The notes: a model not told the origin generated them from the letters alone. DNA of 64,000 nt from Ailanthus altissimus (GCA_946807835.1 OX327704.1:2914001-2978000), one strand, 5' to 3'; counted from the first letter of the stretch, positions 12,070-25,269 are shown. Program-made: numbers and translations.

Positions 12070-12411
12070 ACCATGTACGCTGAGTTTTTAGCTTGTTATA
12101 GTGCATCATCTCAAGTTGTTTGGCTAAGAATGATCTCAGAGATGTAAATTATTAATTTCATATATCGACCCATTGTGATTTATTGTGATAATAATGCAGC
12201 TATGTTTTATTCTAAGAACAATAAGATCAGTAATGATTATAAGCATGTAAATATTAAAAACCTCACAATTAAGGATTTAGTAAACAAAGAAGATATTGTG
12301 ATTAAGTACATAAGAACTAAGTCCATGTTAACTGATCCCCTAACCAAAGGTTTAAGGCCCATAATGTTTAAGGAATATATTATAAATATTTTGTCATTAG
12401 TATTTTTATTT
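12070..12411 (+). pseudogene. Ty1/copia RNase H C-terminus remnant
   Basis: Starts with TMYAEFLACYSASSQVVWLR (normally STMEAEFVACYEAxSQxxWLR), hits a stop at about 12145, then continues with YCDNNAAMFYSKNNK, KHVNIKNLTIKDLV and SMLTDPLTKGLRPIMFKEY, the end of copia pol. About 65 codons in the last block are open. Everything upstream of RNase H is missing. Confidence 0.88.
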
Positions 12412-13079
12412 TAGTTTAGTGGGAGTTTATGCATGTTTCTTTATTTTGATTATGATATTGTGCATACGTTGCTCACTATTGCTATAGATTTTGCAAAGTT
12501 AAATTTTTTATGATGGTCATCATTTTGACATACTTTTATTGATGCATATTTTATTTTGAATTGAATATACAATATAGTATCTTAAAATATTATGCCTTAA
12601 GAATTACAATTGTAGACTTTTGGACGTAACACATAATAGTTATTATTGAGATCTCATGTTGAATTGTTGATGACATATGATTTGTTAAAGTCAATAAATT
12701 TTTTTTTATTGAGAAATTGCTATTACAACTTCATTTCATTGAAAAATTATAATGAGACTGATAAGAAATAATGCATATTAATTTTGATCACATGTTGAGA
12801 TTGGTTTGTTATTATACTATTGAGTTTACAATCTATGTGGATATAATTATTAGTTTTTATGATTATGAGTAGTCATATAGTGTTAAGATTAACATATAGA
12901 TCATTATAGTTCAATATTAGTAAGATCAAGATGGACTAGATAAGTTTATCAAGATGCTACTTATGAACTATCATTTATTTCAAAATGTGTGGCCACATAA
13001 GACATAATTTTTCTGTCTTGTTTTCAAAATTGAATTTAATACACTTAAAAATCAATCAATAGTAACCCAAGTGAGAGAA
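12412..13079 (+). other. 3' untranslated tail and polypurine tract
   Basis: Begins with AGTGGGAG right after pol, a usual feature of this copia group, then runs as AT-rich non-coding DNA to CCCAAGTGAGAGAA (13066-13079), a polypurine tract followed by TGTTGG. Confidence 0.65.
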
Positions 13080-13557
13080 TGTTGGAAAATTTTGATTAAA
13101 TGTAGGCAAACATTACATGAAATTTTATTTTATAAAAGTGGGTTAATGAGTAATCTATTAATTAATTAGTCCAATAAATTAATGATTACTTTTGAATTAG
13201 GTTGTGTAGCTTTCATATAGAAGCACACTTGAGTGGCAAGTGTAGTCTTTTGGGTCTCATTGAAGCTTATTATGAAAGGGCCTAATAGAAAACTCTAATT
13301 GTTTTGTATAAAAGCTAGGTCCCTTTTCTAATTTAGACTCACTTTAGAGAATAATACGTTCTTTCTCATTGAGAGCCACCAAAACTATTAATATAGGTCA
13401 TAGAGAGAAAAATTAGTTTTTAATTTGTTATGATAATCAATCAATAATAATGACTCAAATGGGTATACTATCGATAACCTATTCTTCAATTGTTGTCTCC
13501 TTTTTATTCATGTACGATGTTAATTTATAATTATTTAATTTTATAATATTATGAACA
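13080..13557 (+). repeat. Candidate 3' LTR of copia remnant
   Basis: Starts TGTTGGAAAATTTT immediately after the polypurine tract. It carries TGTATAAAAGCTAGG as a likely TATA region near 13306 and a U5-like tail. The right end is set at ...ATGAACA only because it ends in CA; no second LTR copy is present to confirm it. Confidence 0.5.
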
Positions 13558-13625
13558 TTAATTAGATTAAATATCCATCAAGGCAACCTATAAAATAGTG
13601 AAAAATCTTTTGTTTTTGCTTTGAA

Positions 13626-14054
13626 ATGAGTTGTTTCTCTTTCTCTCTCTCTCTCTTGCCCGGCTACAGTTGCAAAAAAGTGGTTATAAACAATAAGACT
13701 GTTATAAAGAATTCATCTTTTAGAAGTAACAACCAAGGATTTAGCCATCTAATGATTTCGAAAATCCCATCAACACCTTTGTCAAGTAATAATTTCCTCA
13801 ATTTTAATAGAAAAAATGATATATTAACTTTTAAGATTTTAAGAAAAAGGATATGCAGACCTATTTTTGCACTTAAAATAGATGGAAATTGTTACTTAAC
13901 AAAGATGCCAATGAGATTTTTAAAACCATTAAAATTTGTATGTCTTTTCTCTAAAACATTAAGAGTTCTGATATTCTTTTCTCTTATAAAATATATATAT
14001 ATATATATATATGTTGGGTGTTGTGTGTGTGTGTGTGTACTATGTTACAGGTGA
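13626..14054 (+). other. 142-codon open frame of unknown nature
   Basis: An ATG-initiated frame with a Ser-rich start (MSCFSFSLSLLPGYS), a basic middle, and a C-terminus made by translating TA and TG microsatellites (YIYIYIY, CVCVCV). I recognise no domain. The N-terminal ~80 residues have a transit-peptide-like composition, so a leftover first exon of a plastid-targeted gene is possible. A chance frame is more likely. Confidence 0.15.
13990..14038. repeat. TA and TG microsatellites
   Basis: About 11 AT repeats (13990-14012) and about eight TG repeats (14021-14038). Confidence 0.95.
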
Positions 14055-14934
14055 ATGTCTGCATTTTAAAATTTTTTAAATAATAACATGTTATACATGT
14101 TACGTAGCGGAATTAATATTTATTAAAATAATCTTATTACACTAATGAGATTAGGAGACTCACCCTCGAAGCATGCTTTGAACTATTTTCATAAAAAATG
14201 TGCTGAATTTCCTCAAACTAAAATAATAACTTACTTTTCTCACCAAAATATTTAATATAAAGCAACTCTTGCTTTTATATCTCTCGAGACTTAACTATAT
14301 ATTGTACTCAACTTGATTTTTGATTTCTCAATTAACACTTAATTTTTAAAAGTATTTTTGAATTTATTACTATTTAATTTCTCTCACTAACTTTTTTCAT
14401 TTATAGGAAACCATTACTGTTAAATGAACGAATACAAAAGGACTTGTCTGTCACGTGACCAAATATGATAAGGCAATTGAATTTTTTTGCCATAAAACTT
14501 AACTTGATGACAAATTTAAAAGGCAATTATGTAGCTTTAATTTGTTGCCACGTTTGTAAAGATTGAATCAAATTCAATCTCTTTGCCTTTGACTTGTAAA
14601 AATCAAACAAATAGCTATTGTGAGTTTTGGCCAATTAAATAAAAACATGTAGTCTTTATCTTTTAGATAAACCAATAGCATTAAGACAAATAGCAATGAA
14701 TTGATAAACTAAAGAATCAAATTCATTTGATTTGATTAATGGCCGAATAAAACAAATAGCTATTTTAACATAAAACCTTTTTAAATGGAAAAAAGTTTTA
14801 ATCTTTTAATGATCTTAATATATATTGTTAAGTGAAATCAACCCAGATCTTAATTTTTCAATGACTAATCAATCAAACTTGAATATTTAATCATGAACCA
14901 ACCAAATCAGGATCGAAAGCCAGAAGTCATGAAA
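14055..14934. other. AT-rich intergenic DNA
   Basis: No gene or element boundary recognised. Confidence 0.5.
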
Positions 14935-15240
14935 AACAAAGACATGAATACGCAAAGAAAAAGAAAGAGCAGCTTGCTAACAAAGTCTTTCATTAGTGGA
15001 GATTACAATTTCTGCTTACAAGAAGCACAACGGTTTCTACAGAACTATATTTGACCAGGAAATCATCAAGCAATTGAATCAAGAAGACGGCTCATCTATC
15101 AGCTATATAGATCTGGAAATCAGAGTTGAGTTAGCTAACTTTCTAACTGTTGAGCCCCACATGCCACGTCAGTAATTTGCCACATCAGCATCAGCTCCAA
15201 ACCAATTTAACTGATTTTTGAATCATTCTTGTTTCCCTTC
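14935..15240 (-). repeat. Possible LTR fragment
   Basis: On the minus strand this runs from a GC-richer U3-like part (CTGACGTGGCATGTGGGG) through CTATATAGCTG to GAAATTGTAATCTCC and a poly-pyrimidine tail, the layout of a copia U3-R-U5. Termini and internal sequence are lacking. Confidence 0.3.
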
Positions 15241-16714
15241 ATGCACACAAATATATATTGATATAGAAATATAAATGTAGATTCAATATCACTTCTTTTT
15301 CTTATTCACCCACAAATAATTATTTATTAAATTTTTTTGAAATGAAAGAATACGAAAATTTAAAATAATTATATCTAAAAAATAAGCAACTCTTTTAATA
15401 AATAAAGAAAATAAACAGCTTAAGCTCAATTTAAATATTATAGCTCAATAATTAAATTGATGACAACAACTATGAACCACAAGAGTGGTTGGCGCTCAAA
15501 AATATTTATTATAGGGATAGAAAGCATATAATTTATAAAGTATTTTTGTATGAACAATCGTGGTAAGATGGTCCATCTAATCAAATTATTTATTAGATAT
15601 TCTCGTAATAGAAGATAATTATTAAGGGTTAATTAAATGCCACCAAAGTGTAATATCATTAAACTTAAGAGGAGTAAATATAGTTATATTTTTTCGGGTT
15701 TCATTTCTACACCACTTTTAACTGCAACTAAGATTCGTTTACCAAAACAAATTAAGAATCATCCCTAATGAAACTTAAGGGGAATTCAGCCTCTCATTTG
15801 AAACTAGGTGGGCTGCCATGAATTATATTTTCATTTTTTAACTAGATGTGCTTCCTTGCATCCTCCGCACATCTATTCAAACCTTTTTTTATTCTCCTTT
15901 TCGAAAAACATTCATTCTCTTTTCAAACAAAAAAAGTTGAACGATGAGTTGAAGACGCCATTATAAAAATAAAAAAATGCACCACTTTTGACGTCATTTC
16001 TCTCACTCAAAAGTGAAAACGCATTTCATCTCTCACAAGCCACCACCTACTGTCTCCTCCCAACCAACGAGTTAAGTTATTATCTTATTCTATATCATTT
16101 TTCCTATACCATTTTACGAAAATAACTTACCTAATTTTCAAATTTTGAAATAGTGCCCAATTATTTTTACAGGTCTTTGTATGATTTCGTGATAAAAAAA
16201 TCGCTTGACAATAGAGCTAATTGTCATCTGCTCATAGACAAATAGTTTAAATTCAGTAGCCCTCCAACCCCACACATATCTTCTCCTTAAGCCTTTACTA
16301 TGAAAACCTCTGCTTTTCTTGACTCTTGGGTCGGACACAAAGCTATGCGAGACGAGAGAGAGCGTGTCAGTGTGAGAGAGAATTCATGGGAAGAGAATTA
16401 TGGGGAATTGAAGTCTGTTCATAACATTTTCTACCTGCTCCTTAGTTGCTTCCCATGTAAAAGGAAGTTGATTTTGGTTTTTGAGTTAGCTTTGTTTTAT
16501 CATTCAGTCCATTAAAAAAAAATTGAGAAGGGATGATGTTGTTTAGTGTTATGCGGCTCTTTTTTGCTTGTGGAATTACGCATATGGAGTACTTTCACCG
16601 AAAGGAATCAACTATGAAGGTAATCGAATTTTTTTCTCGAAGTGTAAGAACATTGATAAAGTCTTCTCTTTTCTCTAAAATAAGGAACTGGAGAAATTTT
16701 TTATTTTCCTAGAA
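15241..16714. other. Intergenic DNA, nothing assigned
   Basis: No coding motif or element terminus recognised in either strand. A GAGA-rich stretch lies at 16345-16385. Confidence 0.5.
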
Positions 16715-16730
16715 TTTTTTTTTTGTAGTG
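16715..16730 (-). other. CACTA-like terminus
   Basis: Reads CACTACAAAAAAAAAATT on the minus strand, the form of a CACTA (En/Spm) terminal inverted repeat. The element body would lie to the left. No matching opposite end was found, so this may be chance poly-T next to GTAGTG. Confidence 0.3.
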
Positions 16731-17403
16731 CAAGCTTTGATTGCCATTAAAGAATCCCTGAAGGATACTCTTAATGTCTTAGTAAACTGGGAAGAAAACT
16801 CTACTGATTGATGGGGAATTTTTAAAGAAATTACAAGTAAAATTACAAATAATTTCTTTCTTCCTAGAAGCACGTAGGAAGCACGTAGACAATCAGGCTG
16901 AGGCGCGGATATCTCGCTCTCTTTAAGGAGATTCAAGCCCACTAGTGCAGTAGTCTATCTCTTGACTTGTCCCCTCCAGGATACAACAACCCAACTGAAA
17001 CGTTGTATGACTCACACCTATCTGCACAAGGAGATGAGACCAAAGCTACACAACACGAACACTTTTCTTTGGCCAATAAAAGAACACAAGAGAATTGGAA
17101 ATTAATCAAAAAAAGATGGGGGGGAGACTTATATAGATGTATATGTACACCTAATTAATAAATACTAATCAATTAATCTTCCAAGTAAAAAGATGAAAGA
17201 TGAGAAGACTTCAAATTAATAGGAAGATGAAAGATGAAAAGACTCCAAATTAATCTTCCACTAAAAACATACTAATCAATTAATCTTCCAAGTAAGAAGA
17301 TGAAAGATGAGAAGACTTCAAATTAATAGGAAGATGAAAGATGAAAAGACTTCAAATTAATCTTCCACTAAAAACAACAATTAATATTGAAAATGTACCA
17401 ACA
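16731..17403 (-). repeat. 3' LTR of copia element 2
   Basis: On the minus strand it starts TGTTGGTACATTTTC directly after the polypurine tract. U3 holds a 107-bp tandem duplication, then TATATAAG (plus-strand 17128-17135) as TATA box. The R/U5 portion carries GGTTGTTGTATCCTGGAGG. The outer (left) end is not fixed; 16731 is the farthest reasonable limit and the true end may lie nearer 16940. Confidence 0.6.
17162..17376. repeat. 107-bp tandem duplication in LTR U3
   Basis: Two nearly identical units with period 107 (ACTAATCAATTAATCTTCC at 17164 and 17271). Each contains smaller GATGAAAGATGA(G/A)AAGACT repeats. Confidence 0.92.
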
Positions 17404-17414
17404 TTCCCCCATTC

Positions 17415-17972
17415 ATTTTCAATATTAGCTGAAAAAGAATACGAACACGAATATCAGCTAAAGACGAATTATTATGCATCATGAAGGTGTGACTCTGCAT
17501 TGAACCCCCATTAGTGAAACAATAACTCCTACTCCAGAGTTGATAGTAGTCTCAGACTTGAACTAACCACTGCTTAAGGGAAATAAGAATTACTGCTCAC
17601 ACATAATAATTTAGGTGTTAATAAAATAAGCTTTAATAGCCAGCACATTATGGCCTTGTGCTAATCCTGATTTTTCATGAGTGTATATGAGAACTAACCC
17701 AATTCTCATTGAGAGCGGCCTCACTCTCACACTCATATAGGTACAATCCGTCAAGGATGTTCCTGTAACTGTAACATCCCACTCAAAACGAGATACAGAT
17801 TTTATTAAGAGTTTAAATAAACTCAACCCTCCAAAACGTTACAGGCATGCACTCTACACCATAGGGATGAGCAAAAGGTGAGTGCACCTTCGACCATCAT
17901 ATGATTCGTTCTTCCCATTGAACCTTGTTCTTAGGATCTCTAATCACAAGGTTGGGTATCCTCATACATGAT
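17415..17972 (-). other. 3' untranslated region of copia element 2
   Basis: Non-coding DNA between the pol end and the polypurine tract. No other feature seen. Confidence 0.5.
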
Positions 17973-19365
17973 TCATGATTGTACGGGCTTTAATCTCATC
18001 CCCTTCGATGTACTCCAAACCTTTTCTCTTGTCAAGGCCTTGGTCAATGGATCTGTAAGATTATCACAAGATCTCACATAAGTCACATTAATGGTACCAT
18101 TACTCAAATAAGATCTCATAATACTGTGTTTTCTCCTTATAGGTCTGGATTTGCCGTTATAATAACGATTTTTCACTCTACCAATAGCAGCAGTACTATC
18201 ACAGTTAATCAGAATGGGCGGTATCGACTTCTCTCAAATTGGAATCTCATGCAACAAATCTTTCAACCAATTTGCTTCTTCACCTGCTGAAGTCAAAGCA
18301 ATTAACTCAGCCTCCATGGTTGAATTAGCAATAATGGTTTGCTTCTTTGATTTCTAACAAATTACGCCACCACCCATTGTGAATATATAACCGGAAGTAT
18401 AACAAGAATCATCCGACGCAGTGTTACCTGCATCACTAAACCCTTCAAGTACAACAGGATATTTATGGTAAAATAAACCATAGTTTTTAGTGCCAAGTAA
18501 ATATTTTATAACTCTCTCAATGGCTAGCCAATGCTCTTTACCTGGCTTACTGGTAAACCTGCTAAGTACTCCAACTGCATAAGCAATGTCAGGTCTAGTA
18601 CAATCAGTCGCATATCTCAAACTACCAATTATGCTAGCATATTCCTTTTGATTAATCACATCACTTTCATTTTTCACATGAAGTAATTCAACACTAGAAT
18701 CAAAAGGAGTACAAACATGCTTGCAATCAACAACATTAAACTTTCTCAAAATTTTCTCAACATAGTGCGACTGATCAAGAAAAATACCATCACATGTTCT
18801 AGTAATTTTCATTCCCAAAATTACATTAGCCTCACCAAGATCTTTCATATCAAAATGACTCTTAAGCATATTTTTTGTTTCATTAATAACACTTAAGTTT
18901 GAGCCATAGATCAATAAGTCATCAACATATAGGCTAATAATAACATGTGAATTACCCCAAGATTTATAATATATGCATTTGCCACACTCATTGGACTTAT
19001 ATCCATTTTCAATCATGCAGGAATCGAATTTCTCATGCCATTGTTTAGGTGCCTGCTTTAAGCCATAAAGAGACTTAGTTAACTTACAGACTTTGTTTTC
19101 TTGGCCAGGCTCCACAAAACCTTCAGGCTGGTCCATATAAATCTCCTCGTCCAAATCTCCATTCAGAAAAGCTGTTTTCACATCCATTTGATGAATGATT
19201 AGATCATGAATAGATGCAATAGCAATCAATAATCTTATGGACGTAATTCTTATAACAGGAGAAAATGTATCAAAGAAGTCAAGATCAGCTTTCTGTTTAA
19301 AGCCTTTAGCCACAAGTCTAGCTTTAAACTTATCAATGCTACAGTGAATTCTCTTTTATAAAGCA
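17973..19365 (-). pseudogene. Copia RT and RNase H, mostly open
   Basis: From 19313 down, about 319 codons are open: VAKGFKQKADLDFFDTFSPV, HQMDVKTAFLNGDLDEEIYM, SLYGLKQAPKQWHEKFD, LYVDDLLIYG (RT catalytic YVDD), DMKDLGEANVILGMKI, GSLRYATDCTRPDIAYAVG, then RNase H with FSDAGNTASDD in place of the usual YTDADW-type motif. A TAG stops it at 18354-18356 in GGGVIC*KSKKQT. The frame resumes with NSTMEAELIAL, has another stop, then INCDSTAAIG and DNLTDPLTKALTREKV. The sequence 5' of the RT finger motif is gone. The long open stretch suggests a fairly recent loss of function compared with neighbouring remnants. Confidence 0.92.
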
Positions 19366-19739
19366 TATGTCTTACAAGTTCATTGTACAGATCTTAGTTC
19401 AGTCGCCACTCTAGCGCCTAACCCGAGTTCTTGATAAGCTTGCTTTTTATAAAGCGCCAAACACAAAACTCATTTTATAAAGCGCCAAACACAAAACTCA
19501 TATATGGCTTAATCAGGTTTTCATGACTGTAGGGTATGTTATAGTCAACTCAATACTTGCTAAAATGAACCTCATCTTGACTCAGTCAAGATGACATTTA
19601 ATGAATATTAGCTCCATAAAATAAATTCTTTTTATTCAATTTCTCATCTCAGCTTGTTTCTCTAGCAAATGAGGTGACCACTTGTGCATAAAAGTCGGTC
19701 AAAATCTGATGACATATTTTAAAAAAAAATATGTGTGTA
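19366..19739. other. Junction between copia elements 2 and 3, with a 28-bp duplication
   Basis: A short direct repeat, TTTTATAAAGCGCCAAACAC-type, occurs twice with period 28 (19445-19500). The rest is probably the 3' untranslated tail of element 3. No LTR is recognised here, so element 3 seems to have lost its 3' LTR. Confidence 0.55.
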
Positions 19740-19829
19740 ATTATGCCAATAAAAATTTATAATATAAAATGTTCAATACAAAAGAGTATTTCATCGATAA
19801 TTATTTATTTATTTATTTACAATCTACGC

Positions 19830-22800
19830 AAACCTAATGCACGTGTATGTGAGATAAAAATATCTCTATTCATGGTTTTGGTAAATGGGTCTACTATCAT
19901 CAAATGTGTAGATATATATTGTATTGACACATTTTGCATGCCACAATATCTCTCACAAAATTGTATTTAGTCTCTATATATTTTGACTTGCTGTGATATT
20001 TGGCACTTTTTGTAAAGGATATAACAGCTTGGCTATCACAATATAAAGTTATAAGTTTAGAGGTAACCATGACAATCTCAAGATCTTCTATAAAATATTT
20101 AAGTCAAATAGCTTCTTGTACAGCAGCTGAACATGACACATATTCATCTTCCATTGTCAATAGAGCTGTACATGTTTGTTTTTTGCTACTCCAAGATATG
20201 TAGCCATGACTAAGCAAAAATATATACCCCGAGGTTGATTTTCTCTCATCAAGATCGCCTCAATAACCAGCGTCTGTATAGGCAATTAATCAAAAATCAC
20301 CTCCTTGATAGCATAATGAGTAGTCGGCAATACCCTTCAAGTATGCCAAAATCCTCTTAACTGCAGTCCAATATTTGCGTCCAAGATTTGATTGGTATCT
20401 GCTTACCGTCCCACAATATAACAAATATCTAGCCTTGTACATATCATAGCATACATGAGGCTCCCAACAGCACTAAAGTACAAAACTCGTGTCATTAAAT
20501 CTCATTCTTCAGAAGCCTTAGGGCACATTTCAATGCTAAAGGTTTGTCCTCTTGCAATAAGAGTGTCCATAAGTTTATAATCTACCATTTTGAACATTTC
20601 AAGAATCTTTCTAATGTAATGCTCTTGTGACAGAGTTAGAAGTCTTCTTGAATGATCTCTATGGATTTTAACTCCTAAGATATAGGTTGCTTCATCTATA
20701 TATTTTATCTCAAAATTAGAGTATAACCATTCTTTAATACTAGTGACAAACTCTTTATTGTTTCCAGCCAATAAAATATCGTCCACATATAAAGATAAGA
20801 TAACAAAATTATCTTTTGACCTTTTAATATACACACAATGGCCTTCTTTGATCATTATGAAACCATAAGATATAACAGTTTTATGGAACCTAAGATACCA
20901 TTATCTAAAAGATTTCTTCAGCCCATATATAAACTTTTTGAGCTTGCAAACTTTGCGTTCTCGGCCTTTTATTAACCTTCTGGCTGTTGCATATAAATTT
21001 CCTCCTCCAGTTCTCCATTGAGAAATACAGTTTTGACATCTATCTGATGTAATTCTAGATCTATATGTGCAACGATGGCTAGAATCAAACGAATTAAGGC
21101 AAATCTAACCATAGGTGAATAGGTTTCCTTATAGTCTATACCCTCTTGTTGAGTATAGCCTTTTCCTACTAAGTGCGCCTTGTATCTTTCAATTATGCCA
21201 TTCGCGTTGCGTTTAATTCATAGAACCCATTTGTTTCCAATAGCTTTTCGATCATGCGGTAAATTAACCAAGTCCCAGACATGGTTTAACTTCATAGACT
21301 CCATTTCCCCATCCATTGCTTTTATCCATAATTCCTTAACAGTTGATGTGATAGCCTCATTAAAGTTTCTTGGCTCATCACTTTCATGTAAAGCAACCAT
21401 AAATGTTTCCTCTTCAATCTCAAAATGGTGACGTAGGATAGGTATATGATTGCTTCGTCGAATTGATTATGAAGTCATCTTTGGAGGTAGATGACTCTTA
21501 CTAGGACTAGGTACAAATGAGTCCTTAATTCGTGTTTTAGAAGTGACAATATCACATGTATAATCTAATTCATATAATTGAATGTCGTTGTCAACTTCTT
21601 AAATGCTAGAAAATTCATTTTCAAGAAATATAACATCGCATGATTCAAGTTCAGTTATTGTTCCATCTTCACGTTCACCTATGAACACATATCCTTTGGA
21701 GTGTTCAGGGTATCTTATAAAGATACATATCATTCCCTTTAGACCTAATTTTTTATGTTTATGTGATGGGTCATAAAGGTATGCTGCTGACTCCCACGGT
21801 CGCAAATGAGCTAGGTTAGGTTTTCTACCCGTCTATAGCTCATATGGTGTGAAACTTACTGATTTACTCGGAACTTGATTATGTATATAGACTGCAGTCA
21901 ATAATGCATCTCCATAGTATGACGCTGGGAGATTTGCACGCCATCATAGACCTAATCATTTTGAGTAATGTTCTATTCCTTTTTTTAGCTACACCATTTT
22001 GTTGTGGAGTCTTAGGAATAGTTAAATGCCTATCTATATCTTTCTCATCACATAGTTCCTTGAACTGTTTAGAAAGATATTCACATCCTTAGTCAGTTCT
22101 TAGAGCTTTAACTCTTTTATCTAATTGATTCTCAACCAAGTTTAAAAATATCTAAAGCAATCCAATGCTTTAGATTTATGAGAGATCAAGTAGTTATAAC
22201 CGAAACGCAAGAAGTAATCAATAAATATGATAAAATATAAGGCTCCATGTCTAGCCTTCACACTCATTGAACCATAGATGTCTGAGTGGATCAATTGCAA
22301 AGGATACTCGGCTTTAGTTCCTTTGCCAAATGGTTTTCTAGTTATTTTTTCTACTAAGCAATTTTTACATATAGGCAAATTAATCTTAAGGAGTAAGCCT
22401 AATAAGCCCTCTCTAACTAATCTATTCATTCTATCTTATTCTATATGTCCAAGTCTAGCATGCCAAATATTAACATCCACATCAGAAGATGCATCATATA
22501 AAAAATAACTATTATTAATTACGGTGTCCACAACCATAAACCATCCAACAAATAACCAGTGCCAATTAAGTCTAAATTATACGAGATTTTTAAACCAACA
22601 TCATGAAAGTTTAGATTGTATCTCAATTTAAGAAGCACTAAAAAGAAACTAAGTTTCGTCAGATTTTTGGAGCATATAAGACATCATGGAGAAGAAGAGT
22701 TCGGCCACCATGCAACTTTAGTTTATAGGTGCCAATTCCCTTTGCTTCAACTCTAGAGTTGTTCTTTACATATATCTATTTAGCCCATTGCCTAATCTGC

Positions 22801-23797
22801 AGACGATACTCCACAAAAGCTCCACGATCTTTAGTTATGTAGTCTATTGCTCCTGAATCTACAGTTCACAAAGGACGAGATTCAATCCTAAATGTTGAAC
22901 TAATCACATAACTAATAAGTAAATGTGTAGAGTATTTTTGTACCTTTTTGGCTCAATGCATTCATAAGCAAAATGGCCAAGCTTGCCATAATTATAACAA
23001 TTCATCTTAGTTTTATGATTCTTCTTACTAACGTGCTTTCCTCTATTGTGTTTTCTAATTATGGACTTCCCTTGTGTTGACATAGATCCTTTCTTCTTAT
23101 GAAAGGATTTGCCTATTCTTTTATGCTTAAAGCCCGAAGCTTTGCACACGCTGGAATCTGCTATATAGAGTTTACCAGAAGCATTAGTAGCCTTCAAGCG
23201 CTTTTCTTCTAGTTCGAGATGACTCCCTATGTCATCAAAATTTTTGATGCTATCATTATGCTTAATGTTAACTCTTATATGCTCCTAACTATCAAGAAGA
23301 GATTGAATGACTGCTTGCACTTGCTGCTCATCAGTCAATATATGTTCTATATTTTTTAGCTCTCGAATCATATTCGACATCTCTCTTAGATGCTGTCTCA
23401 TTATATGATTTTAACACTTTCTATAAAAGTCAAATTTGATTGTAAGCCTTCTAAGTTTGTTGGTGGAAGTACCTCCAAACATGTCTTTGAAGGCAAGCCA
23501 CATCCCTTGAACCGTCTCATATTCCTCATACTCATATAAGAGATCATCTTGCATATTGCTCAGCAACGTAATGCGAGCATTACTATTTTTTCTTTTCCAG
23601 GCTTGATAAGCCTTATGATCTCTTTTATGTTGAGCAGTATTTTCATGAGGTAGCTCAATCATAGTGTTGAAAATAGCCTTAAGAGTCTCTTGCTCTTCAA
23701 GACCATTATGAATTTTACGATGCCAGATGTCGTAATTGTCACCATTCAATTTTTCTCCTTTATTTAATTCGACCAGAATATTTTTTGTAGTTTCCAT
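19830..23797 (-). pseudogene. Copia gag-pol of element 3, broken
   Basis: gag starts at ATG 23797 (METTKNILVELNKGEKLNG) with a ~128-codon UBN2-type domain open to 23411. The CCHC knuckle CYNYGKLGHFAYEC is near 23005-22964. Integrase shows CKNCLVEKITRKPF, LQLIHSDIYGSM and FIIFIDYF; its C-terminal part (AYLYDPSHKHKKLGLKG) is at 21805-21599. RT shows DLELHQIDVKTVFLNGELEEE near 21050-20985 and LYVDDILLAGN near 20790. RNase H shows GYISWSSKKQTCTALLTME, CSAAVQEAIWL and LYCDSQAVISF, ending DPFTKTMNRDIF near 19870. Every domain is present, but many stops and shifts separate the blocks. Confidence 0.9.
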
Positions 23798-25251
23798 TTC
23801 TATTAAATAAAAATAATTATAGAGACATTAATAAGATATTGACATAATATCATTTACACACATTTATTTATTTTACCGCAATCATAAAAACAAAAACACA
23901 TGATAACGTAACACAAGGATTAGAGTCAAAAAGTCATCGATGCTTCTAATCATCGTCTTTTCCAAGTATTAATTTATCATTATTCAAGTTTATTTGCACA
24001 AAATACTCATTCTATTTATTTATTCCTTATAAATTTTAACCAAATAGAGCTCCTACTAAAAAACTTTATTATGTGATATACATGGATAATGTAGCAAAAT
24101 ACAAATTCAAGTAATAAATATCACATATGCTTCATTAATCATATTCATTAGCATAAATAATAAACTAATATAATGTAAAGATAATATTTATAAAATATTT
24201 CTCTAAAATATTTATATAGCTAACCCCTGTTATTCTATGTGATTCATTCAAAAAAAATTCTCTATTATACTATTCATCATATAAAACAATAATAGAGATA
24301 ATATAGTTATAAACTTAATTGAGAGAGTACAAATCATAAATAAACTTATTTTACTCCCACTGAAGTGCAACATCCTTAAACACATTTCATAAAATATTAA
24401 AAATATTTTTCAGAATTTTTAAACTATGTAACAGTATTTTATTTTGATTTTTCAATTATTTACATTAATATAATTAAATCAAATATATCAATAATTTAAA
24501 ATTTTATTTTAAAATACAAAATAAAACTCAATAAAATTCTAAACTTACTCCCGCAAACGGCACCTGAATCGAAGTTTGGCAAGGTGGCACGTGGTCTTCA
24601 CACACTGAAATAAGGAGTGAAACATGCACTACACAGTGCAGCGCTCGTTCACTCTCGGTGCATGGTGCATGTTATACACGTGCCACCATAAAGCCCTAAT
24701 TCGGCGATTATTTTATAGTTTTTCGACTTTAAACTATGTGTTGAGTTCAATGGTATGCTCATTTTTTCGGTTTAAGGTTAGGGTGAAGCGCATGCTCTGG
24801 TTAGGAGAGTGGGATTCGGATGAATACTATTTATCATCTTCAACCTCAAAAACCCTAAAACTCAATTTTCAAACTTGAAAAAAAATAGTTCATCCTCTCT
24901 CAATTTAAGTCCAAATTTAACAAATAATATACCGTTGAAAAGTTTGTTTCAAGCTCTTTCCAATGATACCAATATCATAAATAATGAATCATTGTAAAAA
25001 AAAAAAGTTATGATTATAACAAAATTTCAAGTCTTGTGCTTAGGATTTTTATTCTTTAACCATACAGATTATTTCAAAGCAATCGAAAGCTTTAAAAATA
25101 TATTATACATGTACAATAACTTATAAAACCAGAAATATAAGCTAATTATTAGCTAAAATGAATTATGCCATTAATAAGCTCAATTCTAGTTTTAAATGAA
25201 AGAATAACATATTTCAATTAATATGACAAAAACAGAACACAAATTAACATA
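23798..25251 (-). other. Leader between primer-binding site and gag of element 3
   Basis: Unusually long non-coding stretch. It includes a GC-richer patch at 24540-24800 and, on the minus strand, CTTCAGTGGGAGTAAAATAAG (near 24345-24365), which resembles the post-pol AGTGGGAG of other copia elements. An older copia tail may therefore be embedded in it. Confidence 0.45.
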
Positions 25252-25265
25252 GCTCTGATACTAAT
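25252..25265 (-). promoter_or_regulatory. Primer-binding site (initiator tRNA-Met)
   Basis: Minus strand reads ATTAGTATCAGAGC, one base from the standard copia TTGGTATCAGAGC, which pairs with the 3' end of initiator tRNA-Met. It lies next to the LTR as expected. Confidence 0.85.
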
Positions 25266-25269
25266 AAAA

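Larger units (their letters stand above)
16731..19365 (-). mobile_element. Ty1/copia retrotransposon 2, 5'-truncated
   Basis: Minus-strand element with RT and RNase H, a polypurine tract (GAATGGGGGAA, 17404-17414) and a 3' LTR starting at 17403. gag, protease and integrase are missing, and homology stops near 19365. It lies head-to-tail with copia element 3, which is also on the minus strand. Confidence 0.85.

Noticed and set aside
13626..14054. 142-codon open frame as a real gene
   Set aside because: The last third is translated microsatellite and no domain is seen. It is kept only as a low-confidence entry.
16966..17158. 63-codon open frame starting MSPPGYNNPTETLYDS
   Set aside because: It runs antisense through the R/U5 and TATA region of the copia LTR and is not conserved coding sequence.
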